Translations under genes and position numbers: made by a program
Shown: positions 11,366-21,134 of the stretch, piece after piece
How positions within the stretch are numbered: the stretch's first letter is position 1
How the letters are laid out: every line of letters begins with the position of its first letter
Notes under the pieces: model-generated
Databases searched by the model: none
What the model saw: the letters and a program-made list of their open reading frames with translations, nothing else
What the model was told of the DNA's origin: nothing
Source: Methanosarcina sp.
Lineage (GTDB): Archaea; Halobacteriota; Methanosarcinia; Methanosarcinales; Methanosarcinaceae
Direction of reading: 5' to 3'
Length of the DNA stretch: 64,000 nucleotides
NCBI GenBank assembly: GCA_003164755.1
Contig: PLUB01000059.1
Location: 1-64,000 of the forward strand

Positions 11366-12175
11366 TCATTCCCTCTTTCCACCCCCTTCTAAATAATGCC
11401 TCCCCACGACTCTGTCGATAAAACCAATTCTTACTCCTGCTTCTTTCATTCTTCTCCACATATTCCAATCAGCGGGTTCTTCATATTTCCAAGAGTTGAT
11501 ATCGTATTTAAAGAATCTAAGTTTTGAATGATACAAAACAGAAATATGGGAAATTTTCCCGCATTCACAAGGATATGTACCTAGATCTGTCCATTCTTTA
11601 AGCTTCTTCTCCATCTTTACTTTCCCATAAACCATCTCATAATTCTTAGCCAGTGCACAATTAAGTAAAATTTCTATATGATCTTCCGAAAATTCATCAT
11701 CATCATCTAAGGGTGCTATCCAGTCTCCAGAGCATAATTCTATAGCTTTATTTCGCGGAACAACACCAGCAACCATCCACTGATCGGAAAGATTTCTAGG
11801 ATAATCTCCCCTTTTTGGTAAATTATAAAATTTTATTCGTTCATCAATGAGATTACTGAGAATATCCACTTGATCATTTGTACAATGATCTCCGACAATT
11901 ATTATTTCAAAGTTTTGATATGTTTGCTTCAATACAGATGGAATGGCTCTTTCTACTAAAATATTTGCTTTACTATATGTAGGAATTAGGACTGAAACTA
12001 GAGGAGTTTCATTTTTAGAATCATTTCCCAGAGTTTCACGAATTTGTTTTAGAAAGAACCTATTACTCCTACGCTCAATCCAGTTTTTAAAATAATATCC
12101 AGATAAGATTCTTATTCTGAATGAATGAAGATAACAGAAAAATAGCTTAATAGCTCCCTTTGCTCTAAATTTCAT
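11366..12175 (-). CDS. GT2 family glycosyltransferase
   Basis: Intact glycosyltransferase of 269 residues with a GT-A fold. A basic, hydrophobic N-terminus (AIKLFFCYLHSFRIRIL) precedes the catalytic domain, which begins PLVSVLIPTYSKANILVERA. VGDHCTND and the acidic LDDDDEFSEDH (DxD motif, metal and UDP-sugar binding) follow, and the C-terminal part has WRRMKEAGVRIGFIDRVVG. The ATG at 12175 is chosen because it begins 2 bases after the stop of the flippase gene, so the pair is translationally coupled. A longer frame from 12271 would overlap the flippase. It probably extends the glycan that the neighbouring flippase exports. Confidence 0.9.
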   Translation of the reverse strand: MKFRAKGAIKLFFCYLHSFRIRILSGYYFKNWIERRSNRFFLKQIRETLGNDSKNETPLVSVLIPTYSKANILVERAIPSVLKQTYQNFEIIIVGDHCTNDQVDILSNLIDERIKFYNLPKRGDYPRNLSDQWMVAGVVPRNKAIELCSGDWIAPLDDDDEFSEDHIEILLNCALAKNYEMVYGKVKMEKKLKEWTDLGTYPCECGKISHISVLYHSKLRFFKYDINSWKYEEPADWNMWRRMKEAGVRIGFIDRVVGRHYLEGGGKRE

Positions 12176-12177
12176 TT

Positions 12178-13599
12178 TCAAACTCCGATTTGTTTTAGTA
12201 GTTTCAAGTCCTCTTTTGAAAGAATGCCAGAAATAAACAACATTGTAAAATATATAACTATAGCAATGCAAATCAGCAAAGACAAATTAATATCCATTAA
12301 ATAAATTATAAATAACGCCATCACTAAATTTGATAGGAGTGTTTTTGTAATTAATTTAGAGAGAGCGAACTTGAAAATAAATTTAGAAATAAAATGATAA
12401 CATAATATCAAAGAGACTAATGAAGTAATTACGGTCGCCAAGGAAGAACCTATAAAACTGTATTTAGGAATAAGTATCAAATTGATCACTACGTTCAGTA
12501 GCATACAAATAATGTTGATCTTAAAAGCTAATTTTTGTCTATTTATCGATGCTAACATAATCCCGAGTAGAGAAGATAAAAATATAAAAGGAATCGTCCA
12601 AATAAGGATTTGGAGAGCAAGTATTGATTGAACAAACTCGCCTTTATAGATCAAAAGCATAATTTTATCAGCTAAAAGAGTTGTTCCTACTGCAATAGGA
12701 AAAGCTATAATTAATAAATATTTAAATCCTTTTTGGTAAACCATTTTTAAAGATTCGGGAGAAGAGATAAAAAACTTAGAAATTGCCGGATAAATTGATG
12801 TTGCAAAAATTCCAGGAATAAACATTAAAGCTTCGAGCAATTTGTAAGCTGCGCTATAATATCCTACAGCAATATTTCCCTTCATGATCGAGATCATGAT
12901 TATATCAACTTTAAAAGCAATGATATCTACAATTGCTGATAAAAAAAATGGCCAAGATTGTTTCATAATCGATTTACTGAAATCCAAATCTAGCTCAATA
13001 TTTGGCACAAAAAATTTCCAAGAGAAAACAAAATAAGAATATATTAGAACAATCAAACTAGCAAAAAGATATATGGAAGCGAAAGTTGTAACGTCATATT
13101 TATGGTATATTGCAAATAAAACAGCTGCAAAAATCAGAAAACTGTTAAAAATATTTCCAACCGACGCATACTCCATTTTTTCAAATGCTTGGAAAATAGA
13201 ATTAAAAATATTGCAAGCTGAGTTGAAGGCTGTAGACAAAGCAACAATATATATTACCTTAACTGTTTGCTCAGGATATTTAAAAATATTTATTGATAGA
13301 GCTATTAACCCAAATAAAACTATATACAAAATTGATTTTATTATTGCAATATTTCCAATATATTTTCTCGCTAATGAGTTATTCCTTGCAACTTCTCTAA
13401 CTGTAAATGTGCTTAAACCGAATTCAGGGAAGACTCCAAGTATTCCAGTAAAAGCTAGAGCAAAAGATAAAATTCCAAAGCCTTCTACACCTAGATACCT
13501 ACCAGTATACATAACATAAAAGAAACTAAAGAAGAAACTTACAATTTGTGCAAAAGTCAATACGCCAATGTTTTTTGCGATACTGCGCCCAGAATTCAT
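12178..13599 (-). CDS. Wzx-type oligosaccharide flippase
   Basis: Intact membrane protein of 473 residues, about 12-14 transmembrane helices, of the polysaccharide-synthase flippase group in the MOP superfamily. It would flip undecaprenyl- or dolichol-linked glycan units to the outer face. The N-terminal signature IAKNIGVLTFAQIVSFFF, then YTGRYLGVEGFGILSFALAF, is typical of archaeal members. The ATG at 13599 has GGAG 8 bases upstream. It forms a two-gene operon with the GT2 gene at 12175. A decayed paralogue lies at 8427. Confidence 0.93.
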   Translation of the reverse strand: MNSGRSIAKNIGVLTFAQIVSFFFSFFYVMYTGRYLGVEGFGILSFALAFTGILGVFPEFGLSTFTVREVARNNSLARKYIGNIAIIKSILYIVLFGLIALSINIFKYPEQTVKVIYIVALSTAFNSACNIFNSIFQAFEKMEYASVGNIFNSFLIFAAVLFAIYHKYDVTTFASIYLFASLIVLIYSYFVFSWKFFVPNIELDLDFSKSIMKQSWPFFLSAIVDIIAFKVDIIMISIMKGNIAVGYYSAAYKLLEALMFIPGIFATSIYPAISKFFISSPESLKMVYQKGFKYLLIIAFPIAVGTTLLADKIMLLIYKGEFVQSILALQILIWTIPFIFLSSLLGIMLASINRQKLAFKINIICMLLNVVINLILIPKYSFIGSSLATVITSLVSLILCYHFISKFIFKFALSKLITKTLLSNLVMALFIIYLMDINLSLLICIAIVIYFTMLFISGILSKEDLKLLKQIGV

Positions 13600-14211
13600 A
13601 CTATCTCCAAACTAGATGAATTTAAACAGTAATACTCCCATATTGGTATCCAATGTTCCACATATATGCACAGATGTAAAATTGATTTGCCTATTCCACT
13701 ATTAAATATTAAAGCTAAAACGATTTTTAAGCTACTTATACATTGAGATAATTGATAGCATTTTTGTGTACATCTGTGGAAAATCGGTTGTATTACGTTA
13801 TTTATGAATTTTCGAAATCAAGGTTTTTTGAATCTCAGTTTATTGAAATCCTCAGGAAAGCATTACCTACAGATTAAGAATTATGAGATGAACTACTTTT
13901 TGAAGATTTTACTTTTCGATATACTTGGTGACTAACATCCCTGCCCTCGATAAACCTTTAAAAATCTCGATATCGCTCTAAAACTCTCAAGTACTCCATA
14001 TCCATAAACCCTGCTTCTAGTATCCCCACAATTTTTGCCTGCCTGAAAGGAGCTAACTGGTATTGAAGCCACCGAATAACTCCATATGAAGATCTGGATT
14101 CATTGTCCTGAACGAAGTGCACTCTTTTCCAACTAAATCTTTCAGATTCTTATTATTATAGCTTTCAAAAAAGAAGTAGTATCAGCCATCAGTGAACACC
14201 TTTGGATAGAG
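13600..14211. other. gap with unrecognised coding remnant
   Basis: On the minus strand between about 14190 and 13895 a frame reads NESRSSYGVIRWLQYQLAPF, then RQAKIVGILEAGFMDMEYL, a stop or shift, and further coding-like sequence. It looks like a decayed protein gene of unknown family. The rest is AT-rich. Confidence 0.35.
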
Positions 14212-14453
14212 AATTAAGAGAGCTTTTATTTAGATTTAATCAGGTTCATTTGTTTTATCTCTCAAGCTAATTGATTGGAGTTCCAAAATAGGTTATTTTT
14301 GAATAATCGTACTTCATAATTCTTTGATTAATAATCACATCATACTTATCAACTTTACGCTTACAGTCATTTTTTGGATAATCACTCTTGTTTTTATTTG
14401 GATTATGAGACCTTTTTTATGATAATTATACAGTATAGCTTTCTCAAATAATA

Positions 14454-15528
14454 TAGTCGTCCCTAAATCTAATGCAATATTATTATATTTTAAAATAGTA
14501 GATTATTTAACTCGTGAGTTTGGATGTTTTTACTACGCATTTATCACTAAGGCAACCATTAATTTTTACAACAATAACAAGCAAATTAGACTCCAAGCGC
14601 TATTGTTGGTAAAAAAATGGTTTAAGCCCATCTAAAGTTGCAGAAGTTTATCAGTGTATTGCCCAACTATCTACCGTTGGGTAAAGAGTACTGAAAAAGA
14701 AGGTTTAATCCGCCTTAAATGTAAGCATTGTATAGGAGTAAAATCCTTTTAACAACAGAACAACTTTTTGAGTTAAAAAAGCACTTTCAAAGCTAATACC
14801 AACAGATGATTCCTATTATATGGTTGGTAAACAAAAAAAGCAATTCAATTTGCCAAAGAGAAAATTGAAATATCTTATTCCGAATCAAGAATTATACAAA
14901 TTATTAAAGATATAATATTAAAGATATAAGGTTTAATAAAATAACATATAGACCTAGATCAAAAGGCGAAATGAGGGGCTTACAACTAAATTAATAGCCA
15001 AAGTTCAAAAAAATCCTAATCCTAATATTTATTCGTCACCCATGATGAAAGCGGTTTTTGTGTAGATTCAAATAGATCCAGGTGTTGGGCTATCAAAGGC
15101 TCAATAACTATTAAATTTACAAGTCGTTCAAAAGCTAAAATCAATTTTTGAGGATTCTACACTGAAAATGGAGAGTTTTATGGATATGATTTGATTTAGA
15201 AACCACATAGAATGCAGACTCTTTCCTAAAATCAGTACTCTATTTGAAGAGAGATATAGTAGCAAAGATATTCCTTCTACTAGACAGAACTAGTTGGCAT
15301 AAATCAAAAAAGGCGGAGAAATTTTATCAAAACAATGAGCAAGGGTTGCAAAAAGTATATTTTCCTCCAACTACTCCAGATAGGAACCCAACAGAGTATT
15401 GTTGGAAAACATTACGAAAAAGTTAACGTCAATAAAATCATTTAGAAATATAAAGAAAGAACTTGATAGCTTTTGGTAGGAGCATCTATTTGCATATAAA
15501 ATGTTGAATTATTTTAAATCGTAACAAT
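14454..15528 (+). mobile_element. IS630-family element, degenerate
   Basis: The borders follow from comparison with the uninterrupted arm B near 19785. The insertion lies at a TATA sequence, as expected for IS630/Tc1-like elements, which duplicate TA. The element is about 1.07 kb, typical for the family. The terminal inverted repeats are too decayed to define. Confidence 0.7.
14566..15487 (+). pseudogene. IS630 transposase, broken
   Basis: Pieces of an IS630 transposase can be followed through several frames. They are a helix-turn-helix region (STVYRWVK), SESRIIQIIKD, RPRSKGE, the DDE-domain start THDESGFCVDSNRSRCWAIKG, and TSRSKAKINF. The last open piece, 15244-15423, has LLLDRTSWHKSKKAEKF and FPPTTPDRNPTEYCWK, the second Asp and final Glu region. 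Many stops and shifts mean it is inactive. Confidence 0.75.
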
Positions 15529-15971
15529 ATAGAAGCAAAAATCATTCTGAAAATTTACTGAAAAAATTCTTTTTAAGAGCAGAAATATAGAAAATTGTAG
15601 TAAACTCATTAATTATACTTTGAAAAATCAATTGTAGTTTAGAATGTAAATATTTACGCTTAAGGATCATTAAGAATTAACTTAGGCACATTTTTAACAC
15701 TACCATTTGGATCCGACTGTATTTAAAAAGTATAAAAGTGTTATTTATGCTATATATTGGGAATTATGTTGGAAAATCGCTACCGTTGGTATTCGAAGTT
15801 GTGAATAAAATTGATTAACCGGTGACAAAAAAGCTATAATTACGTTAACCTGCCAAATATAGGATAAAAGATCAGTGGTTTGATTAATTTTAGGGTTAAC
15901 TATACAAATAGTTACAGAGAAATACGATCATGCGTGATAAATAAACATAATTTGGATTGGTTTGTTGGAGA

Positions 15972-17276
15972 TTATATTTTATCATCTAGTAAGAGCTCTA
16001 CCATACTGCAGTCAAATGTAGGTATACCGTACCTTTTAGAAACTTCTTTTCTTTCAGAGAAACTATCATCAATGAAAATGGAGTTTTCTGGATCTATGTA
16101 ATCTGCTTTAGATTCCCCTTTATTAAGTAAAAGAATCTCATCGAATAGGCTTTCTAATCTCCATTTTTTAAGATATGTAGATAAATCATTTACAGTTTTA
16201 GTTATCAAGACTATCTTGCATGTTTTATTAACACATTGGTATAAAAATTGAACTAGCTTTGTATTCACTTTATTTTTTAGGATTAAGGTATCATCAAGAT
16301 CCACATACACTTTATCAAAGGTTATATTATGCCTATATCGATTTATGAGAGCCCTGTCAATCTCTATATCAAAATTGTTTTGAGAAATTTCGATTTTTAC
16401 TAGTTCACTTTCATAAATACTTAACAGAGGGAAATTAATCCCCTGCACTCTATGAGTTGCCATCGTTCCACTAATCCTAGGAGCAATTTCAAGCAATTTC
16501 AATACTCCGTTTTTATCTTCTTTGACCTGAAAAAACCAGGCTCCTCTAAGATCTATACATTTAGAGATTATGGTAGCATATTCTCTGAAAGTCTGGTTTA
16601 AGACAGCATCAACAGGCTTACTATGCATGGAAATTCCGGCCCTTGTTCTAATTCGTTCCCTTCCTCCACAGAACAGTAACCCCCTCTTTAAATCACTAAA
16701 GCAGTCAATGGTATATTCTTTTCCAGGCAGATATTCAAGGACAATGAGATCTGAATTAGCTTTTATTAAAGCTTTCAGGGTTTCTTGATCTGGTACGATA
16801 TTAGCCCCCTGAGACCCCTGGCCTACATCGGGTTTTACGAATAAGGGGAATTTGATCATCTCAAACCCGATGTCTGATAGATCCTGAGAAATATATAACT
16901 CAGGAACAGGTAGTAGCTCCCTAAATGTCTTATATGTTTTTGATTTGGATCGACATATTCTGCAAGTAGCTACTGGAGAAGAGACGATTCTTGCATTAAG
17001 TTCGTTTGAGTTCACAGCTAAAGCCAGGACTACATCATCATGACAAGGAATTACGAAATCAATATTATTTTTGGAAATTACCTCATTTAATGGCTCAATC
17101 CAATTTTTTGAATGAACATCAGGCACAATAAAATGATTTGCAAAAACATAAGGTGCATGATTTGAGATGGCACTGCTAGCCGAAAATAAAGCTATGTCCT
17201 TGCAATCTCTTAAAGAGCTCCAGACTTCCATTGCAATCTCAGTTCCTCCAGGAAAAATTAGTACATTTTTAATCAC
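15972..17276 (-). CDS. ATP-grasp ligase fused to a HAD-type phosphatase domain
   Basis: Intact protein of 434 residues. Residues about 1-110 form a pre-ATP-grasp domain (NVLIFPGGTEIAMEVWSSLR). Residues 115-300 are an ATP-grasp domain with the flexible loop FVKPDVGQGSQGANIV, LEYLPGKEYTIDCFSD and the metal site LLEIAPRISGTMA, where the usual Asn of E-x-N-P-R is Ala. Residues about 321-434 are a HAD domain with motif I VDLDDTLI, motif II near LITKT and motif IV FIDDSFSERKEV. The ATP-grasp part should join a carboxylate to an amine or thiol; the HAD part may remove a phosphate. The substrate is unknown, but the setting suggests amino-acid or amide decoration of a surface sugar. The start is GTG at 17276, overlapping the stop of a decayed upstream frame, so it was once translationally coupled. 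A short broken copy is at 20115-20262. Confidence 0.85.
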   Translation of the reverse strand: MIKNVLIFPGGTEIAMEVWSSLRDCKDIALFSASSAISNHAPYVFANHFIVPDVHSKNWIEPLNEVISKNNIDFVIPCHDDVVLALAVNSNELNARIVSSPVATCRICRSKSKTYKTFRELLPVPELYISQDLSDIGFEMIKFPLFVKPDVGQGSQGANIVPDQETLKALIKANSDLIVLEYLPGKEYTIDCFSDLKRGLLFCGGRERIRTRAGISMHSKPVDAVLNQTFREYATIISKCIDLRGAWFFQVKEDKNGVLKLLEIAPRISGTMATHRVQGINFPLLSIYESELVKIEISQNNFDIEIDRALINRYRHNITFDKVYVDLDDTLILKNKVNTKLVQFLYQCVNKTCKIVLITKTVNDLSTYLKKWRLESLFDEILLLNKGESKADYIDPENSIFIDDSFSERKEVSKRYGIPTFDCSMVELLLDDKI

Positions 17277-17480
17277 GATTTAACTCCCTAAAAGATCCAG
17301 ATATTTTTACATAATTCTGATAATTATAATGCTTACAAGCTAGAATATACTGCTTTTGTTTGTGCATTCTATAAGTAGGTTCTTTGTCTAGAACTTTCAT
17401 ATAAGCACATACCTTTTCAATTAGGATACCGTAATCTAGATATACAGTTTGAATCTCTCCAAAATTATCCGTAAAAACTT
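17271..17480 (-). pseudogene. C-terminal remnant of an unrecognised gene
   Basis: An open frame runs from about 17480 to TAA at 17273-17271, ending GSFRELNRD. It contains VCAYMKVLDKEPTYRMHKQK and overlaps the GTG start of the ATP-grasp gene by a few bases. It joins directly to the broken DegT gene upstream, so a deletion probably fused the front of one gene to the back of another. Confidence 0.45.
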
Positions 17481-17484
17481 TGAA

Positions 17485-17859
17485 TCAAATATATAGAACT
17501 TGTTTTCTCGGTCGTCCCCTTCTCAACGTCTGGTGGGTCGATATTAAATATATAGTGAGATATATTTGTAAAAATAGGTTTAGATATTTTCAGACTATTG
17601 CATTTGTAATTGCTGCAAAGGTAAAATAAGTTGTTATAACTTTTCTACTGATTTTAAGTGTTTTAAGCGCAACCTGAAGAACCAACATACCATTAGAAAC
17701 GAATAATATATTTTTGGCTCCCAAATATTCTTCTAAATTCTGTTCAAATAACCGTACAAGTTCACCATTTTTATCAGTCATTTAATATCCATATTTCCCC
17801 GAGATATTTGATATAATCTTCCAAAGGTAGAAGATCTAATTTAGTGACATTTATCATTT
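17485..17859 (-). pseudogene. DegT/DnrJ aminotransferase, 5' half only, broken
   Basis: The beginning, MINVTKLDLLPLEDYIKYLG, matches the start of the intact paralogue at 21135-22244. A shift near 17785 is followed by NGELVRLFEQNLEEYLGAKN and NGMLVLQVALKTLKISRKVI. A further shift leads to NIDPPDVEKGTTEKTSS, matching NIDPVDVEKKITENTSA in the paralogue. It then stops at about residue 130, before the PLP lysine. It would have made an amino sugar, but it is dead. Confidence 0.75.
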
Positions 17860-17882
17860 AAGTACACCTTTACCTATATAAA

Positions 17883-18683
17883 TCATTTTGATATCATAAT
17901 CAAATTTTCTCTGGGATTTAAGCCATACTTATAAGACTCTTCCTCAATAAAAAGATCGTTATGATAAACGATATTTAACTTAAAGCCCGAAGATTTCAAT
18001 TTTTCAAAAATGCCTAATCCATAAATTCGAACATGATCTTCTTGACCAAAATATGCTAATCTGTCCTTTTCATAGTTTATGGATTCATCTTCATAAGAAT
18101 CAAACATTTCTTCAGAATAAGGCGTCTGCAAGATTACCTTTCCCCCTTTTTTTAAAACTCTGTATAATTCTTTCATTGCCTTAATATCATCTGGGACATG
18201 TTCTAAAACATGATTGCAAATAATGAAATCAAAATACTCGTTCATAAATTGTAAATTTGTAATATCCACTTTTTGTAATAATTTATTTTTGGGATCTGGG
18301 GATAGATCTCCAACTATATATTTATCAGTTTTTAACACCAGGATATCTTGTAGATGTTCTTCAGGAGCTATATGAAGTATGCTTTTGTTTTCCAATTCCT
18401 TCCATATATCTAGTTTATCAAAATAGAGAATTAGATGACGTAATCTATCATGTGATCCACAGTAATAACATCCAAAATTTTGAAGATTACTCCCTATAAT
18501 ATTATATTTTTGGACTCTTTGAGAAACAAAGCCTTTCCATGGGATAAAAGAGTCAAAATGATGCCCACAAACGTTGCATGTATGTTTGGAGCCAATAATA
18601 TATTTAATATTATTAAATCTTAAATTTATGAGATTAACTGTTAAGTTTAAATAACGATTGGATTTTAACTTGAAAAATTTCAT
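17883..18683 (-). CDS. SAM-dependent methyltransferase with zinc ribbon
   Basis: Intact protein of 266 residues. The N-terminal part holds two CxxC pairs (CNVCGHHF and CYYCGSHDRLRHL) that form a zinc ribbon, common in this group of class I methyltransferases. Residues about 105-230 are the Rossmann-fold domain: LHIAPEEHLQD (motif I region), YIVGDLSPD (acidic residue binding the SAM ribose), FDFIICNHVLEHVPDD (motif IV of Methyltransf_11) and LKKGGKVILQTP. It probably methylates a sugar or lipid-linked intermediate of the glycan. The ATG at 18683 is preferred to the TTG at 18695. It lies upstream of the broken DegT and the ATP-grasp gene on one strand, probably a former operon. Confidence 0.88.
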   Translation of the reverse strand: MKFFKLKSNRYLNLTVNLINLRFNNIKYIIGSKHTCNVCGHHFDSFIPWKGFVSQRVQKYNIIGSNLQNFGCYYCGSHDRLRHLILYFDKLDIWKELENKSILHIAPEEHLQDILVLKTDKYIVGDLSPDPKNKLLQKVDITNLQFMNEYFDFIICNHVLEHVPDDIKAMKELYRVLKKGGKVILQTPYSEEMFDSYEDESINYEKDRLAYFGQEDHVRIYGLGIFEKLKSSGFKLNIVYHNDLFIEEESYKYGLNPRENLIMISK

Positions 18684-19530
18684 AAATAAATTCAACTACC
18701 TAGATTAATATTCTTCTCATTAAACTTCCCCGAATTTAATTTTCTAACGGTAAAAATCTGAATTAGGTACAATTCATTAAAATATTTTGCAACTGGTTTA
18801 AATTTCAGTTCAAAATAGGATTTTCACCCACATTTTATTTTCACACTTGTCATAAAAATAACAGCTGTTAGAATCACCATGTGGGGAAGGTCACAATTTA
18901 TTGATAACTTCTCTCCAAATTAATTTTTTATCAAGCTTTCGCCCCCTAAAATAGTTAAAGTATTTAATACAATTTATATTGCCTGCATGTCAGATGATAC
19001 AGCTCCAAAATCCAGTACTGAACGTAAAATTGAAAATCACTCGATTTTGTAATTGGTACAATCCTTTTGAATGTATTTCTTTGTTGAAGCCTTTGGATCT
19101 TAATATTGAGTTTAAACAAAGAACATTTTTCTCCTACAAATTCAGCGTTTCAGTCCAGAAATCCAAAAATTGCTAGATTTTGGACCAAACTCGTTCAGGT
19201 TCAAATGCAATATAATTTATATCCATCATCTGGAAGAAGTTTTATTCTTTTCCGATTGAGTCTTCCAGCTTCATTTTACCCTAATTTGATAGAAAAATGC
19301 ATATTATAATGTATAAATTGGCTTCATGATTCTGGTTGCCCATACAATTTAAAGTATTATCTTTTGTTTTTTGATTTTTGCTATCTTCCATTTTTCTGGT
19401 AGATTCTATGCCGATAAAATGCGTTTTTTTAAGAGAATACTGTATTAATTAGTAGGATAGGTCAAATTAGGATTTTATTGCAACTTTCAAAGAAATAGCC
19501 TCGGAAATTAGTGAAAACATTTAGTCAGAT
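18684..19530. other. gap with unrecognised remnants
   Basis: Plus-strand frames of 60-67 codons at 18979-19309 do not match a family I know and are probably debris. No RNA gene or strong signal is visible. Confidence 0.4.
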
Positions 19531-20110
19531 AATTAAGAGATCTTTTATTTTAGTTTTAATTAGGTTCATTCGTTTTGTCTCGTTAGGTTCGATTTCTCAA
19601 GCTGATTAATTGGGGTTCAAAAACAGGTTATTTTTGAATAATCAAACTTCAAAAATCTTTGAGAAATAATCAAATCATCAAGTACTAATTTTATGCTTAT
19701 AGTTTGTTTTTTGATAGTTACTCTCATATTTATGTAGATGTAAGAAATTTTTCATGATAATTATATAATATAGCTTTCTCAAAGAACTATAAAGACAAAA
19801 AAACTTTTCGAAAATGTACTGAAAAATATCTGTTTTAAGGGCAAAATATAGAAAATTGTAGTAAACTCATTAATTAATTATACTTTAAAAATCAATTATA
19901 GTTTAGAATGTAAATATTTACGCTTAAGGGTTGTTATGACGTAACTTAGGCACATTTTTACACTGTACTCAACAGTTTTCACAAACTTACTAATCGATTA
20001 AATTCCAAAATAAATATGTGTGACCCATTTGGATTCGGTTAAGATTTAAAAGGTCAAAAAGTGTTATTTTTTAGGTTATATATTTAGGAATTATGTTGGA
20101 AAACCACTGT
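19531..20110. repeat. segmental duplication, arm B (empty IS site)
   Basis: Uninterrupted counterpart of arm A. The sequence around 19775-19800 (TATAGCTTTCTCAAAGAACT then ATAAAG) is the empty insertion site of the IS630 element seen in arm A. The similarity continues to TTATGTTGGAAAA at about 20093-20105 and then moves into a copy of the ATP-grasp gene. Confidence 0.8.
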
Positions 20111-20114
20111 TATT

Positions 20115-20262
20115 TTCTTTCACCTGGAAAAATCAGTCTCCTCTAAGATCTATACATTTAGAGATTATGTTAACATGATCCCGAAACTCTGGTTAAAGAC
20201 AGCATCTACAGGCTTGATATGCATTGAAATTCCGGCTCTTGTTCGTATTCGTTCCGGAATCA
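20115..20262 (-). pseudogene. ATP-grasp fragment, duplicate of part of 15972-17276
   Basis: This sequence closely matches bases 16525-16665 inside the ATP-grasp gene, with landmarks CTCCTCTAAGATCTATACAT and CATTTAGAGATTATG and small indels. Only about 45 codons survive and the frame is broken. Together with arm B it shows that a block reaching from the left of the IS element into the ATP-grasp gene was duplicated and then reduced. Confidence 0.8.
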
Positions 20263-21134
20263 TGCGTATATATGGTTTCATCTTAAAACAAAAACAGTCA
20301 TTTATTACGCATCAAATACAATAATCAATAAGGAAAGAGAAATTAGAAGAATAGACCACTGAGTCAATAAAATGGGGAAAAAGTAAGGAGATATCAACCA
20401 AAAATGGAGGCTAAACTAGTTTCCTGAACCATATAAAAATAATTGTATAAGTTTAGAAGTATCTGAAAAACTATAAAACCATAGATGAGTCATTCAAAGA
20501 ACTATATAAAAAAGAGAAGAATGCGAAAGATCATGATCATATTAAGGATAACGTAAAATTTGATGTAATAAAGTAAAAAGAATAGTAGATAAATATATAC
20601 ACTCATGAACTTCGTCGCATATAGCTATTAATGCTTCCGAAATTACAAAATAAAGTTCAAAGCAAAAAATTCATTTGGAGGATATTTTTTAAAAAACAAT
20701 TCTTAAATTAGATCAGAAATTTTAAGAGCTAATTTGATATCCTTTTATTGTTACTATTATAAAACAAAACTTTATTACCGAGAATCTTAGCTTCATTGAG
20801 AAACATGACTTAGGAACTTGTTTGCTATTAATCTATCCCTCGTTAACCCTATTATGATTAAGATGTTCAGTCCTAAATCAGTACAGATCCCTAATGTTGC
20901 GTCAATCACAAAGATTGAACGATTCTAAATAAGTCATATCCAATTTTACACGACATTTTACCATTGACGTGACACTAGTCATATCATAGAGAGAAATCGC
21001 AAATTAGAGGATGTCAAAACCGTCCACTACCAGGTATCGAGCAATAGAGATCAGATAAAAGAATCCTAAAACATAGATCCAAATCTGTGGAATCAGGAAA
21101 ATTGTATTATTTAGTACTATTATTCTAATGGTGT
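20263..21134. other. gap with possible transposase debris
   Basis: Plus-strand fragments such as KYGDINQKWR around 20385-20420 look protein-like but are riddled with stops. No feature can be assigned. Confidence 0.35.

Larger units (their letters stand above)
14212..15780. repeat. segmental duplication, arm A (contains IS630)
   Basis: Bases 14212-14453 and 15529-15780 match 19531-20110 with scattered differences. Shared landmarks include AATTAAGAGA, GGTTATTTTTGAATAATC, TATAGCTTTCTCAAA, AGAAAATTGTAGTAAACTC and CTTAGGCACATTTTTA. Arm A is split by an IS630-type element that arm B lacks. Confidence 0.8.

Noticed and set aside
13073-13519. 148-codon plus-strand frame
   Set aside because: Antisense of the intact flippase.
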